Part shown: positions 1-10,945 of the stretch, in pieces
How positions within the stretch are numbered: position 1 is the stretch's first letter
Layout: each line of letters opens with the position of its first letter
NCBI GenBank assembly: GCA_020091685.1
Contig: CM034604.1
Coordinates: 5,011,820-5,075,819, forward strand
Reading direction: 5' to 3'
DNA length: 64,000 nucleotides
Source of the DNA: Lutjanus erythropterus
Taxonomy: Eukaryota; Chordata; Actinopteri; Lutjaniformes; Lutjanidae
The notes under the pieces: generated by a model
What the model was told of the DNA's origin: nothing
What the model saw: the letters and a program-made list of their open reading frames with translations, nothing else
Databases searched by the model: none
Made by a program: the position numbers and the translations under genes

Positions 1-1165
1 CCACCACAAATTATTATTGCAATATACAACTACACAAAATGTTATGAGTTTTAATTCACCATGTCATTACTTTGCACCCACTTATTTCCCAATATGGAGG
101 CAAATTTCTTTAAAGGTCTTCTGTCAAAGCGAACCCTGGGTTTTGCCGTTCATGCAGCTGCTGGATGGTAGTAATTACTGGAGTGTGACACATCAAAGGC
201 CCCGATTGATTGATGCCTATTTCTTTTACTAACCAGCGCTGCAGGTACTCTGCCTCTGATTACCTAGCAGGCTACTTCACATTTCCCCTCTTCATTAGGT
301 TGGATATGGAGGCTATTTTGACGTATATGACTACAGGTGGGCCTTGAGATTTTGGCTTGCTCTTTGGGAGGACCTTCAGTGTCAGAGTTTGTTGTGTAGA
401 GCCACTGACCTAGCTGCTGTATTTGACACATCTGGAGTGAGAACATGTTGATTTTGTGCGGAAAATCTTGGTCTGCAATGCAACTAGAAAGTATAGCTGT
501 GGGATAAATGTAGTGAATTAACAAGACCAATATTTCACTCATGGAAAAACTCAAGTAAAGTAAAAGTATCTCACATTTATATTTAAGTAAGTGTAGTTAC
601 CATAACAGAAAAAACACATTAAAATCACATGTGAAATGTGTGTTTTTCACGTGTTAAACATGCTCTTTGCACATGGGAAATGTGGTTTTTGAACATTTTC
701 ATGGTGTAATATGTATATTCCCATGTGAATGTGATCACATGTAGCCACATGTGGCAAAGAGAGAGGAAATTTGAGTTTTTTTCTGTAAGGGTAGTTATAT
801 TCCACTGCTGGTAGAGTCTCAAATCCTCTTTGTAAAGGCTCTCTACAATAAACAAGTCTCTAAAGCCAAATTATGTTAAGATGATGTCTGATAAGAGTTC
901 ATTGTTGATCCTCTTACGCTCCACTGACCTGATGCTGACATGCTGAAAATGACCAAAAAAAAAAAAAAATCTCATTTGCAGCCATAACTTGAGTCATCTA
1001 AAACATGCTTTGTAAAACATGCAGTTCCTTGAAATCCAGCACGTAATTTATCTCAAACTTCAATGCATCTTTTATATTGTCCAAAAACTTGCGACACACC
1101 TTAGAAAAGAATGAAGAGGCTTGAATTTTAGTTTTTGTTTTTTCAGAAAAGATTACAGAAGCTTT
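1..1165. other. non-coding intronic DNA, unique or unclassified
   Basis: No coding frame or complete element is recognisable. At 535-605 there is an 'AAGTAAAAGTA' stretch of the kind seen in common fish hAT-like MITE tails. At 620-755 a cluster of CACATG-type words recurs on both strands, giving local dyad symmetry. A poly(A) run lies at 954-969. Confidence 0.5.
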
Positions 1166-1170
1166 GACAG

Positions 1171-1717
1171 TGTTACATGCCGCCCCCTCTTGCTGATCAG
1201 CTTGATCCTGTCTCACTCTGTCTCTGCCTCCTTCCCAACAGGTTTGTCTGCTCAGTAATTGAAGCACCTATAAAGAGGGGGAGGGGACTGGCAGCAGCAG
1301 TGGGTTTGGTAGTGGTTGTCATGTGACCGCCTTGTAGTTACTTTTGGTTTTCTTTCTTCTTTGTTTCTCCTGGTGGATCCAGTAATTCGGTTTTCGTGGC
1401 TTTATTTCTTTTGTTTAAGCTGTAGTTTGGTTATGTTAGGGTAGAGGGGAGAACCCTGTTCTGCCGGCCCCACGAGGGCTGGACAGTGGTGGCTCCCCTT
1501 CTTTTGTTCTTTTTGGCTCGCCCACCAGTATTTAGCTAGTTTGGGAGGGGATTTAATTTAGTTAAGTTTTTTTAGGCTTTTGGTCTTTGTGTTGGTCACA
1601 TTGCTTGTCTACCTTTTTTAATTAAGAAACAAAACAAAACGTGGTTTCTTTCAACTCTTGGCTTGTTTGATTGATGTTCGGTCTCTTTGGTATGAGCTAA
1701 CTTAGGGGATCATAACA
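1171..1717 (+). mobile_element. solo LTR of an LTR retrotransposon, 547 bp, with 5-bp TSD GACAG
   Basis: The segment starts TGTTACATG and ends ATCATAACA, giving the TG...CA ends and short inverted termini (TGTTA/TAACA) of an LTR. It is flanked by perfect 5-bp direct repeats GACAG at 1166-1170 and 1718-1722. A TATA-like CCTATAAAGAGG lies about 98 bp in, which orients it to the plus strand. No internal gag/pol follows on either side, so it is a solo LTR left by recombination. The superfamily (Gypsy, BEL or ERV) cannot be set from the LTR alone. Confidence 0.82.
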
Positions 1718-1722
1718 GACAG

Positions 1723-1989
1723 ACAAGTGAGACAAAAAAAATTCAGGTGATCCTTGACCCTCCACCACATTTAGTCTTGTCTTCTCTTGTTTGCCCTTAC
1801 TATATCTGCAGCAGCAGTTGCAGCATGGCTAATTTTAGCTGCGTTAGCCTCACCCTCTGCACTTTTCACCAGGGGTTTCTGAGGTGGACAATATGACAGA
1901 CTCTTACTTGTGAAGTCCTGCACCAGACACAGGTAAACGAGCTGGTGCAGGACCTGAAAAAATTTTATTACATATTTATATAAATTAAC
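1723..1989. other. non-coding intronic DNA
   Basis: No gene or element recognised. A short GTCCTGCACC/GGTGCAGGAC inverted pair lies at about 1914-1952. Confidence 0.4.
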
Positions 1990-2450
1990 ACGTGCTGGCA
2001 TGAGTATAAATTAAATAATTGTGGGCGGGCAGTAGGTGAGAACAACAAATAATACAACACAAAAATAGCCAGTGGAGGATACCAAATTGTGGACAAATCT
2101 TCAAAGGCCAAGTTGGATGTTTGGGAGGATTGTGGTGCGTTCAAAGACTGAAAACAATGTTGTCATTGCTGCTTTGCTGCTTGTAAAAAGTTTCAAAGAG
2201 TAGCTTTTGATAGCCATCGTCACTATGGAAACACACTGACTGCTTTACCAGTTGAGAACACAAGTGAGTGACTGTGTATGTGTTTAATCACAGGTGCGGG
2301 TCGGGTCGTGGGACTTATATTCACAGTTCCAGGTGGGTGCAAATTTGATAATTGCGGGTAACTGGTTGGTTTGGGATCTCATCTTTGCAGGTGTAGGCAG
2401 GGGTGGCTTTTGCAAAGCTGGACCCATCCAAGACCCTGCTTTGTACCCTT
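1990..2450 (+). repeat. dispersed repeat R1, copy a
   Basis: Shares ordered blocks with 38702-39190, including GTGGGCGGGCAG, AATAGCCAGTGGAGGATA, ACTTATATTCACAGTTC and the GGCAGGGGTGGC/GGCAGAGGCGGG end. Both copies are in the same orientation and diverged. No coding signal. Class unknown. Confidence 0.6.
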
Positions 2451-2544
2451 GGGGTAATAATACAAACAACTGGTCAGTATGTTTCAGTAATACGCAGCTA
2501 ATTAGTTCACCATCATACATAGGGCCAGAATAAATGTTTCAGTT

Positions 2545-2996
2545 TGCCTGTTTCACATTAATCATTAATCTATTTATGAGTCATAAGAAATCATTAATAA
2601 TCTTTTAGAAGGAATAGATGTTTATAACAGTTAAACTGGGAAAAATATTAATGGAGTTTGGCGGGCAGTAAGATAGGCAGCCACTAAACTCCACCTCCAG
2701 AGTGTGTATTTTCAGAGCAGTGAGAAGGGCTCGACTTTACATTGACAGTTATTATTGTTATTGTCAGTTCACAAACTTGCACTCGTCTTGCACTCCTGCA
2801 GTGTTCCCGCAGCCAGCCTGAGCTTCCTCAAATCTGAGAGGAGGGGAGGCGGGGGGAAAAAACTCACTTCAGCCACAGATCATATATTAAATAGGAATTC
2901 AAACCATTTAATTTACAGTCTACAGACTCCAACCCACTATTTTGACTGCTGTACTCATTTTTGGATGTGCAATAGCTACATAGTGCTCCTTTAATG
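2545..2996 (+). repeat. dispersed repeat R2, copy a
   Basis: Aligns by eye with 35440-35955 in the same direction and with 33940-34420 in the opposite direction. Shared landmarks include TTCACATTAATC, AAGAAATCATTAAT, TTAATGGAGTTTGG, CAGTGTGTATTTT and an end near GCACATTGCTCC. It is therefore a dispersed repeat of about 450 bp, probably a non-autonomous DNA transposon, but clear TIRs were not found. Confidence 0.6.
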
Positions 2997-4636
2997 AATT
3001 GGACGATTTGTTTTTACTAATATTATGTTGGATTCATGTTTGTATTTTCATACATAATTTGAAAAATAACTTTAAATGTCAAACAATTATTTGGTGACCC
3101 CCTGCAGTGTCTCTAAGGTCCCTCTAAGGGTTGCAGACCCCCAGTTGAAGGCCAATAGGTTAGAATGCATGGATAAATTAAACTCATCTGAAAGAAAATA
3201 AGCCACGTTCTTCTTAGTCCTATATAGAACGTGGGTTAGGGGTGCACTCTTGTGGCCTCTTGTAGCCGAAATGATTATTAGAACAACAAACACATAATAA
3301 AAATGATCTTGGCCAGAAAAAAACAAACCTTAGAAAGATTATCCTAGCCAAACTTTTTTTTTCTAACCTGTTCTTCAGGCTTAATTACAGGATGAAAAAC
3401 AAGCCTTGGAAATGGATCACCAGACTTTTCTCACTTGCCTCTCAAGGCTTCTGTAAAGGATTCAATAATTAAGTGATAAACTTTTCTGACTCTAGAGTCC
3501 CTTTTGGTTTGTAAGCTGCAATTATGTGTTTTACTACTGTAGGACACATTAAGAGTTTGGAACACAGTATGTGCCAGATTTAGGACCTCTTCCTATCTGC
3601 AATAAGGATAATTGCCTAGAAATTAGAAAGATACTCCAAGTCTATAGCCCAGGTGAAACTGTAGTCATAGTTCCACACCCCATTTTGACTTGGCTCTTTC
3701 ACAGTGCTTCATGGTTTATTAAACTGATTGTATTTGTGCATAAAAGATGACTGAGAAAATAAATTCATTACAGCGATCTCAGTACAAGACGAGCATTTCT
3801 CTTGTTCTGTCTCTCAGCATGTTCCACCTCACGCTGCAGCAGTCTACTTTGATCTGACAGCAGTCAATTCAGACTGGTGCTGTGTTGAAGGGTCACAGAA
3901 ATGTTAGTAGGTCCGACCTAGTAACAGACTACCACTGGGATTTTTATACAAAAGTGTTTTGGTTGCTCACTCAGGCATGAGGAAAAACATGTTTCATTGC
4001 AATGATGCAACAAGGCACCTGAAAAGAGCTTGAGAGAAGACACTTCAAGCACTAAAGCTTGTGTTCTTTGACTGCCAACTCATCCCTAATCCTCTTTGCA
4101 CGAGGCTTCGGTGATATCAAGATACACCGGGGTGTATTGAGGTATATTCTAGTGCACAGTGCACACCACCAGAGGACAGAATTGGAATATGACACTGTCT
4201 TCACCAGCTCACCACAGTGGTAGGATTGGGTACCGAATTCAGTACTTTGAAGGGTGCCAACTGTATTACGTAAGTATTACCAAGTACCAATGTGCTAGAA
4301 CTTTAATTGGCCTTGAAAAGTTGAGCCCTGGAAAAGGCCCAAACCCAACAAAATTCTGTCCGAACTCAACCCAAGCCTGTCCCTCATTAGCATATTTCAG
4401 CCCAAACCCGATTACAGCCTGACGAGCTTCCCTCTTTGTACCAAACAGTAGAAGCTGGGAGTGACAGGGACAATACATGGTAGGAATATGAACTGGCAAC
4501 AACAAAACTGGGGAGAAAAAAACAAAAAACCCAAACCAAACCTGATGCAAGCCTATGAAATATGCAAGAAATACAGCCAGACCCAACCCAAACCTGTTGG
4601 GTCCCATCAGGTTCGGGCACAGATCTCCAGCTCTAC
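2997..4636. other. non-coding intronic DNA
   Basis: No gene recognised. At 4300-4620 a proline-rich-looking 'CCCAAACCC/AACCCAA' stretch resembles a degenerate fish repeat. The frames there (for example 133 codons on the minus strand) lack any domain and are judged non-coding. Confidence 0.4.
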
Positions 4637-4851
4637 AATGGACTAGTTGCGCAGCAGACATTTTCACATCATAACAAAAACACTCACAGGTGTGTTAATG
4701 ACTGCTGCATTCCACTTCTGTGGTGCATGCTGGCTCACTGTCACTGTTACGGGGACACTTAATGAAACTGAGCCGTAATTACTGTTATTAAGTCCACCTG
4801 TGTTTTTCCTGCTGTGACAAGTCAAAATGTCTGCTGTGCAACCAGTCCATT
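4637..4851. mobile_element. 215-bp MITE with about 28-bp terminal inverted repeats (family C)
   Basis: The left end AATGGACTAGTTGCGCAGCA continues to CATTTT. It is repeated in inverse orientation at 4824-4851 with two mismatches. The interior has no coding capacity. The TSD is unclear, so the superfamily is undetermined. Confidence 0.65.
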
Positions 4852-4967
4852 CATGTTACAGCAATCTGTGCAAACTTTTGATACAGCATCTGGGTGAGAG
4901 AGTGATAGACAGTATGAAGAGAAAGAGAAAGACAGAGCAGTTTTAGAGTGGGCAACAGTGAAGAATA

Positions 4968-5442
4968 GAAGTGAATGGTGACCAGTTTTCAAATGAAAAA
5001 AAACAGAATAAAAACATAAAATGCCTCCAGACTGCTCGTCTGGTGTACACAAAGTCTCGTAAAGTCTCGACATGCCAAGTTGACTAAATCAAATGTTAAC
5101 TGCACCATGTTTTTAGCCTGAATCTTCACTGTAGATCCTTGGCTTGGGGCCACGTTCACATGCAAATGCACACTGGTTGAACTGGGTTTGTGTGGTGTGA
5201 CGGCATGTCTGAACTTTAGGAGACTTGGCAGTGTGGAGGCATTTTATGTTTTTTTCCAGTTGTTTTTTATGTTTGAAAATTGGTCACCATTCACTTCCAT
5301 TGTTTGGGAGATTCTGCAGCGCTGTTTTCCTATGAAACTCCAGCAGTGTTTTGTGGACTTTTAAACTAAACCCAACCTTCAGTTGGCATGAGGTTGAGTA
5401 GATAATGACTGAATTTTAATTTCTGGCTGAACTATCCCTTTA
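4968..5442 (+). mobile_element. MITE family A, copy 1 (5'-truncated)
   Basis: Shares the whole interior with 6723-7329 and 61905-62418: GTGAATGGTGACCAG, CATAAAATGCCTCCA, GTAGATCCTTGGCTT, GGGAGATTCTGCAG, CTCCAGCAGTGTT. It ends GAACTATCCCTTTAA. The two halves are partly complementary, making a long imperfect palindrome. The TTAA end suggests a piggyBac-type or other TTAA-targeting non-autonomous element. The left terminal repeat is missing. Confidence 0.7.
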
Positions 5443-5744
5443 ATGTTATTTACATTGTTCTTCCTTTATTTTGGTGAGTATTTATGGGGTGGGAGGGATA
5501 TGCAGCAGCTGTGCAGTAACTACTGTAAGGGACTGCAAGCTGATAAATAATGAGTATTAAGAAAAATAAAATAAAATAATGAACAGCACAGGGAGATGTA
5601 ATATGACCAGCAGCAGCAACAGCCTCTTTTTTTTCTCTATCACATATCAATCACGAAACTTCCTGCCTTTATGGCAACCTCAGGGGACACAGTACCTCAA
5701 ATACAGACGGCTTTTAAATGATGATATTGTAATAGTCGAGGGCT
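5443..5744. other. non-coding intronic DNA
   Basis: Nothing beyond short AT-rich runs is recognised. Confidence 0.4.
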
Positions 5745-5965
5745 CAGCATTATATTGGATTCTGGACTTTTACTGTGAAGAATTTATGGGAAATTAAATG
5801 TTTATTCACATTTTACAGCTGCTCCATTCAAGACAAGTACATCATCAGTTAAAGACACCTTCAGGCAGGTCGCCCCGTTGTAATGGAGATGCAAATCCCT
5901 GCCGTGCTGACACGCCGAGTCAAACTGAGTCAAGCCAAGCCAGAACATGTGTATAGAAAAGGCCT
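5745..5965 (+). repeat. dispersed repeat R3, copy a
   Basis: Shares GGAAATTAA.TGTTTATT, ACAGCTGCTC, CTTCA.ACAGGT/CTTCAGGCAGGT and GTCAAGCCAAGCCAGA with 52850-53040, and its first part with 55495-55600. Unclassified fish repeat with no coding signal. Confidence 0.55.
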
Positions 5966-6722
5966 ATTAGTCACTTTGTGCTGAAGCACCCTGATGAACG
6001 AGGAGAGCATATAATCATAATCTTGCTGCCGGTTTAAATCCACACATGCTTTTCTCACTGACACTGTTAAGGCAAGAAGTTCCTGTACATTAAGTGCACA
6101 CATGATATTTATTGCTCACATTTCTTTGCTTCTGGTGACCTACACATTCTACAAAGGAAGCTTGACATTTCAGAATGACCTGCTGCGGTCCTGCTGTTGT
6201 CTGAGCTGCGATCACTACATTACACTATGTTCTCCATACAGACGCCATGAATCCAACGGGCTTCTCAGCTCAGCTAATAACCAGTGACGGTAGCCTCGAG
6301 CTGGCTTTCAGTCTTATCATACATCTCTGTAATAGAGGAGCACAGGCATTAAATCCCACAACATGTGACACTTCAGCCATGATGTGTTAAATCACTGTTC
6401 TGTAAACATGTTCTTATTCAATTTGACTGAATCACTGACAGGCTGCAGATGTAACTTCTGTTAAGATGGAAGTTACAGCTGGCTTCTCAGCTAAGCATGT
6501 GAATCACCTACTCATGAGCAGGAACTGGGTGCATTTTTGCATTTTACTCAGAGTAACTGGATACTTTGGATGTACTTGAGTAATATTTTCAATGCCATAC
6601 ACTAGAAGATTTTAAAAAATCTACTAAAAGACTTCAGTCTGACATCCTCAGACTTAAGACAAATTGTCTTTCATTGTCAAAGAGTTTTAAGTCACAGTAG
6701 GGTGACTATTTACTTAATTTAT
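5966..6722. other. non-coding intronic DNA
   Basis: No gene or complete element recognised. A 'TACTTGAGTAATATTTTC' stretch near 6570 resembles fish hAT-type MITE tails. Confidence 0.4.
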
Positions 6723-7329
6723 TTAAAGAGATAGTTCACCCAAAAATTTAAATTCAGTCATTATCTACCCACCCCACCCATGTTCAGTTTTTTAGTCCAC
6801 AAAACACTGCTGGAGTTTCACAGGAGAACAATGCTGCATTATCTCACAAACAGTGGAAGTGAATGGTGACCAGTTTTTAAACGTAAAAAAAAATAACTGG
6901 AAAAAGAACATAAAATGCCTCCATACTGCTTGTCTGCCATAATCCAAATCCCTGAAAGTCCCGACATGCTGTCTGCACACTGCACACACACACACAGTGT
7001 GCATGTGCACGTGGCTCCAAGCTATGGATCTGCAGTGAGGATTCAGGCTGAAAACATGGTGTAAATAACATTTATTTTAGTGAGCTTGGCATGCTGGGGC
7101 ATTAGGAGACTTGGATTATGTCAGACGAGCAGTATGGAGGCATTTTATGATTTTTTAAGTTCAAAAACTTGTCACCATTCATTTCCATTGTTTGGGAGAT
7201 TCTGCAACACTGTTTTCCTGTGAAACTCCAGCAGTGTTCTGTGGAATAAAAAACTAAACCTGACCTTCAGCTGCATGAGGGTCAGTACATAATGAATGAA
7301 TTTTCATTTTTGGGTGAAGTATCCATTTA
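6723..7329 (+). mobile_element. MITE family A, copy 2 (near full length, about 607 bp)
   Basis: Opens TTAAAGAGATAGTTCACCCA and closes with its inverse (TTTTGGGTGAAGTATCCATTTA). The terminal inverted repeats continue through the 'TCATTATCTACCC' block. The inner halves also pair: TCCACAAAACACTGCTGGAG near 6797 is complementary to CTCCAGCAGTGTTCTGTGGA near 7226. The transcript or single strand could fold into a long hairpin. No transposase is encoded. Confidence 0.75.
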
Positions 7330-9289
7330 TTATTATTACTATTACTGTGTTTTTTAAAATTCTATTATTTATTGTTATTTATTTATTCCACTTTCCTATA
7401 ATATTGTATTTTTAAAAAAAATATTTCCTCCAAAACAGGACTGTATCATCAATTTTTCAAATTTTGAAAATTAAGTCAAACAATACATTAATTTGATCGT
7501 ATATACTAAAAACAAGAAAGCCATCAGAGCCATCTAATTCCTTTAACTTATGGAGTTTATAAAAATATATTTATATTACAGAAATTATAACATTTTAACA
7601 ATTTCTGTCTGTTCGGATACCCTGACATTATTCATTTCAGGGTTTTTTTGTATGTTAATCTTGCTTTATGTCAATAAAATGAAGAATAAATAAAAACCTT
7701 AGTGGTTATGTTGGTTGCAGTGAGAGATCAGAGGTCAATAACAGTCAGTAAAGAGGTACATAGAGAAATCAAATAATCACAAACTGACTACAGGGACTGT
7801 ATATTTGAAGTTAAAAAAAAATCCAAAGGGAGTGAGAAGATCAAATGAACTCTTTCCATATTAACAAGATCAAATTAACTATTTAAATATTTACTATGTC
7901 AAACTAATTATTTCCAGCATGTTTATTTTGTCATTCTTTTGCAGATTTATTCTTTTATTTTTCATTGCACTACTGTGACTCGGCATAAGAACACTAGAGA
8001 TCCACTGAGAAAGAGTGAGAAAGAAGTTCAAATGAAGTATTTATATATTTACAAGCTGTAGGATCCTGATCCAGAGACAAAAAGTAATAAGTTCATAAAT
8101 TTACATTCAAGGAAAGTTTCAGAAGGTTTCTCTACAGCTGGATTCCCTGTCCTGCAGCGAGCACACGGTGAGGGACAGACGTTAAACTTCAGTGCTGTAT
8201 GAGCAAAGACTGACGATATTAAACATGTTTGATTTTATCTGATGGTCAAGATGAGAAAAAGACTGAGTAAAGACAGTATTTGGACCACCTGACATTGGTC
8301 GTTTGACGGTGAAATTGCTCCAAAAGTTGTGAGGTGTAAGGCCGGCATAAACTGGATTTCTAAAAGCAGTTCAGCGTACTTTTTACTTTTTGACATTTTG
8401 GGAGAAAAATTAACACTTTTATTGCTACTTTGAAACTTTTTAAAGTCCTATATTTACATAAACTGAAAGGGACTCCTAAATGTAAAAATGAAGATAAAAT
8501 ATAAAAATAAAAATATTTAAAACAAAATTCATTTAAAAAAACACTAGCAAAACTCAGAGGTCATCATTCATGCCCCCTGGAAATAAACTTTTAAGATTAA
8601 AAAAATCCCAAATGCTTCTCCGCACCTCTGACTGGACTAGCTTCTAAAAAAAAAACTAAAGATGAAACGTGATGTTGCTTTTCATTGAAATGTCTTGCAC
8701 CACGACTGGTTGCATCATTCCTCTCGAGTTCTGTCCTTGATCTTCTTCGTCTTACGGGTGAGTGTAGTGCAGTAAATAAAATGTGGCATAGATCTGGAGG
8801 CTTTTTGAACTTGCAGATAAGCCTCTCGGCTCTTTGAATCCACTTTGTTTTCTGCGCTCACAAGCCCGGTCTCCTGGGTACCTCCTTTCTCTAAATTTAG
8901 ATAACATCTCCTCTTTACTTGAACTTTTCTGGCATTCTTCTGGATATGCCCTTCCTGTGCATGCGCCCCGTCGGCTGACATGTGAGGATGCATATGATTG
9001 GTTGTGTTTTTTTCAGTTTTTCACAGCCTCATTCCAAATGTGTTGATCTGACAATAAAGTTGCTCTTTACACAACTTCTGTTGGATGAGTTATGACCTTT
9101 TTTTGGATTGAAACTACACACAGGAGAAACACAATATTCATTTAATGTGGATGAGACTGAAACATCTGTTCATCTTTGTGATGAAATGTAACATCATCTC
9201 CTAATTCTTAAAAAATATCAGATTACTCTTAAACCTCAGATTGTTAGTATTTGGTTTGTAGATATTACTTGGAGGTTTATTTGATGCAC
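7330..9289. other. AT-rich non-coding intronic DNA
   Basis: Many A- and T-runs and no recognisable gene or complete transposon. Frames around 8715-9046 on both strands are short and domain-free. Confidence 0.5.
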
Positions 9290-9905
9290 TTAATTGTTTA
9301 GTTTATTTATTTATTTTATTTAAAGTTTATTTGTAAAGGGACAAGTATATAGCATAAATCAATGCCACACACCATAGCATTTATAGCCTAAGCTAATTTG
9401 CAATGCCCGTCCCTCGCTGGGCCTTAAGATACAAAAGACTCAGCAACAAAAGACAAGTAACAATGCAGTACAGACAATGAGAAATACAGGACACTACAAG
9501 ATACAAATTACAAAACATAATTAGCACTGTAGAGTAAGAAACACCAAATTATTCATGACTACATGACTGATTCCTATTCAAAAACTGTTTCAATTTGAAT
9601 TTAAAATGATCTAAATCAGGATCCAGTTTGAGTTCTACAGGTAAAGAATTCCACATGTTAATTCCACGGACAGAAAAAGCTGTTTGTCCAAATGAGGATT
9701 TACACAAGGGAACCTTACAATTCCCATAAGATGCTCCACGTGTTACTGAGCCTGAAGCTCTAAGTGGAACTGCAAGGTCACTGAGCACCTGAGGAGCCTG
9801 ATTATGTAGGCATTTATAGATGAGTTTTGAGATTAGCGAGATTAATGAAATTATCAAAACTTAACATATTTAGTTTCTGAAGAACATGGCAATGTTCCAA
9901 CCATT
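9290..9905 (-). pseudogene. non-LTR retrotransposon (LINE) ORF2 C-terminus and 3' UTR relic
   Basis: The minus-strand frame 9857-9549 encodes the C-terminal tail typical of fish LINE ORF2 proteins, with KLIYKCLHNQAP, FGQTAFSVRGINMWNSLP and a closing FKFKLKQFL. The frame seems to continue upstream to about 9905. Downstream, 9290-9548 resembles the 3' UTR of such elements. Reverse transcriptase and endonuclease domains are absent, so this is a 5'-truncated copy. Clade (L2, CR1 or Rex-like) is not certain. Confidence 0.75.
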
Positions 9906-10299
9906 TCAGATGAAAGTTGTCACCCATGAATGACGTGTGTGTGCCAAATTTCATGCACTATTGAGAGTGTTTAGCACCTCAAAAATGCAATTGAAGGGGA
10001 CAAAGAAATATAAAATAATTTCTTTGCAGGTCAGTGCCAGTGCCCTAATGATGAGAGGAAAATAGGGAGGTCAGGTGATGGTCATATACTGTAAGAAAAA
10101 AAGATAATTATCGCGTCTTTTTTGTCATCCGATACCTTTTTGACACAATTGTGTGTTAATTTAAGTCAGTGTGGACCTGAGCCATTGCATGAAACAATTT
10201 TGTCAAAATTCAGGTTGTGGGGTGAAACTCAATTGCTCAGTTTTCCTGCAAAAGAAATGGGTTACACATGTACAGAGTGATCTGTACTCAACGCACTAA
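9906..10299. other. non-coding intronic DNA
   Basis: No element recognised. Confidence 0.35.
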
Positions 10300-10750
10300 A
10301 AATGAACAGCAAAACCAGTGTCTCTTTCCAAAAATCATGACCCGGTTACTCAAGATAATCTACTCGGTACTCTGTCAGAACTATTTTCTTTCAAGTAGAA
10401 AATAAAGTAAGTCCAGCAGATTCTAAGTAGTTCTGGTAGATTCTAGTGCAGAAAAAAGTAGTTCCTACATGAAAGTGGTCACAACAAGGAGTGTAGATTA
10501 TCTTGAGTAACCGGGTCATGATTTTTGGAATACTGGTTTTGAATTTTTCAAATTGATTATTTTGGAGTTTTTGAACACCACAGGCCAACTGCCATTTAGT
10601 CCCACTATACTGGAGAGAAAGCAGACATCTCTACATCTGATATCTCCAAAACTCTGCACCTCACACCAAAACTATCTAGATGGATAAACAGCACTACAGG
10701 CCAGGGGAAAAAATGTTTAATTTTTACTTTGGGGTGAATTGTCCCTTTAA
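10300..10750 (+). mobile_element. MITE family B, copy 1, with a perfect 38-bp internal inverted repeat
   Basis: Ends GGGTGAATTGTCCCTTTAA and shares CAGACATCTCT, ATCTCCAAAACTCTGCA, TCTAGATGGATAAACAGCAC and CAGGCCAGGGGAAAA with copies at 12449-12705 (inverse), 59017-59330, 59615-60158 and 63467-63612 (inverse). The block 10326-10363 is an exact inverse copy of 10493-10530. TTAA at the end suggests TTAA-targeted insertion. Confidence 0.7.
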
Positions 10751-10945
10751 AAATGATGATTTAGATGATTTCCACTTTGCATCAATGATATTGGATCTTT
10801 GATTCGCCACAGCTCTGATTTGCGCTTCTTCCTGGCAACAGAGGCTCATGGGTACTGTGGTATTTTGAGCCATTTGCCATGCCAAATGAAACCTGATCTC
10901 TCAGAAATGAAGTTGAACTAATTGAACTGGTGGTCAAAACATAAA
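10751..10945 (+). repeat. repeat block R10, inverse copy of 12200-12448
   Basis: Directly abuts MITE B copy 1. It shares TTTCCACTTTGCATC, ATTGGATCTTTGAT, CCACAGCTCT, CTTCTTCCTGGCAACA, TATTTTGAGCCAT, TCTCAGAAATGAAG and ACTGGTGGTCAAAACA with the complement of 12200-12448. The same junction to MITE B is present in both places. Confidence 0.65.

Noticed and set aside
620..755. CACATG cluster as an E-box enhancer
   Set aside because: Looks like decayed palindromic repeat; word recurrence on both strands is explained by that.
4266..4667. 133-codon minus frame
   Set aside because: Low-complexity repeat region with Phe/Gly-rich translation; other frames are open too.
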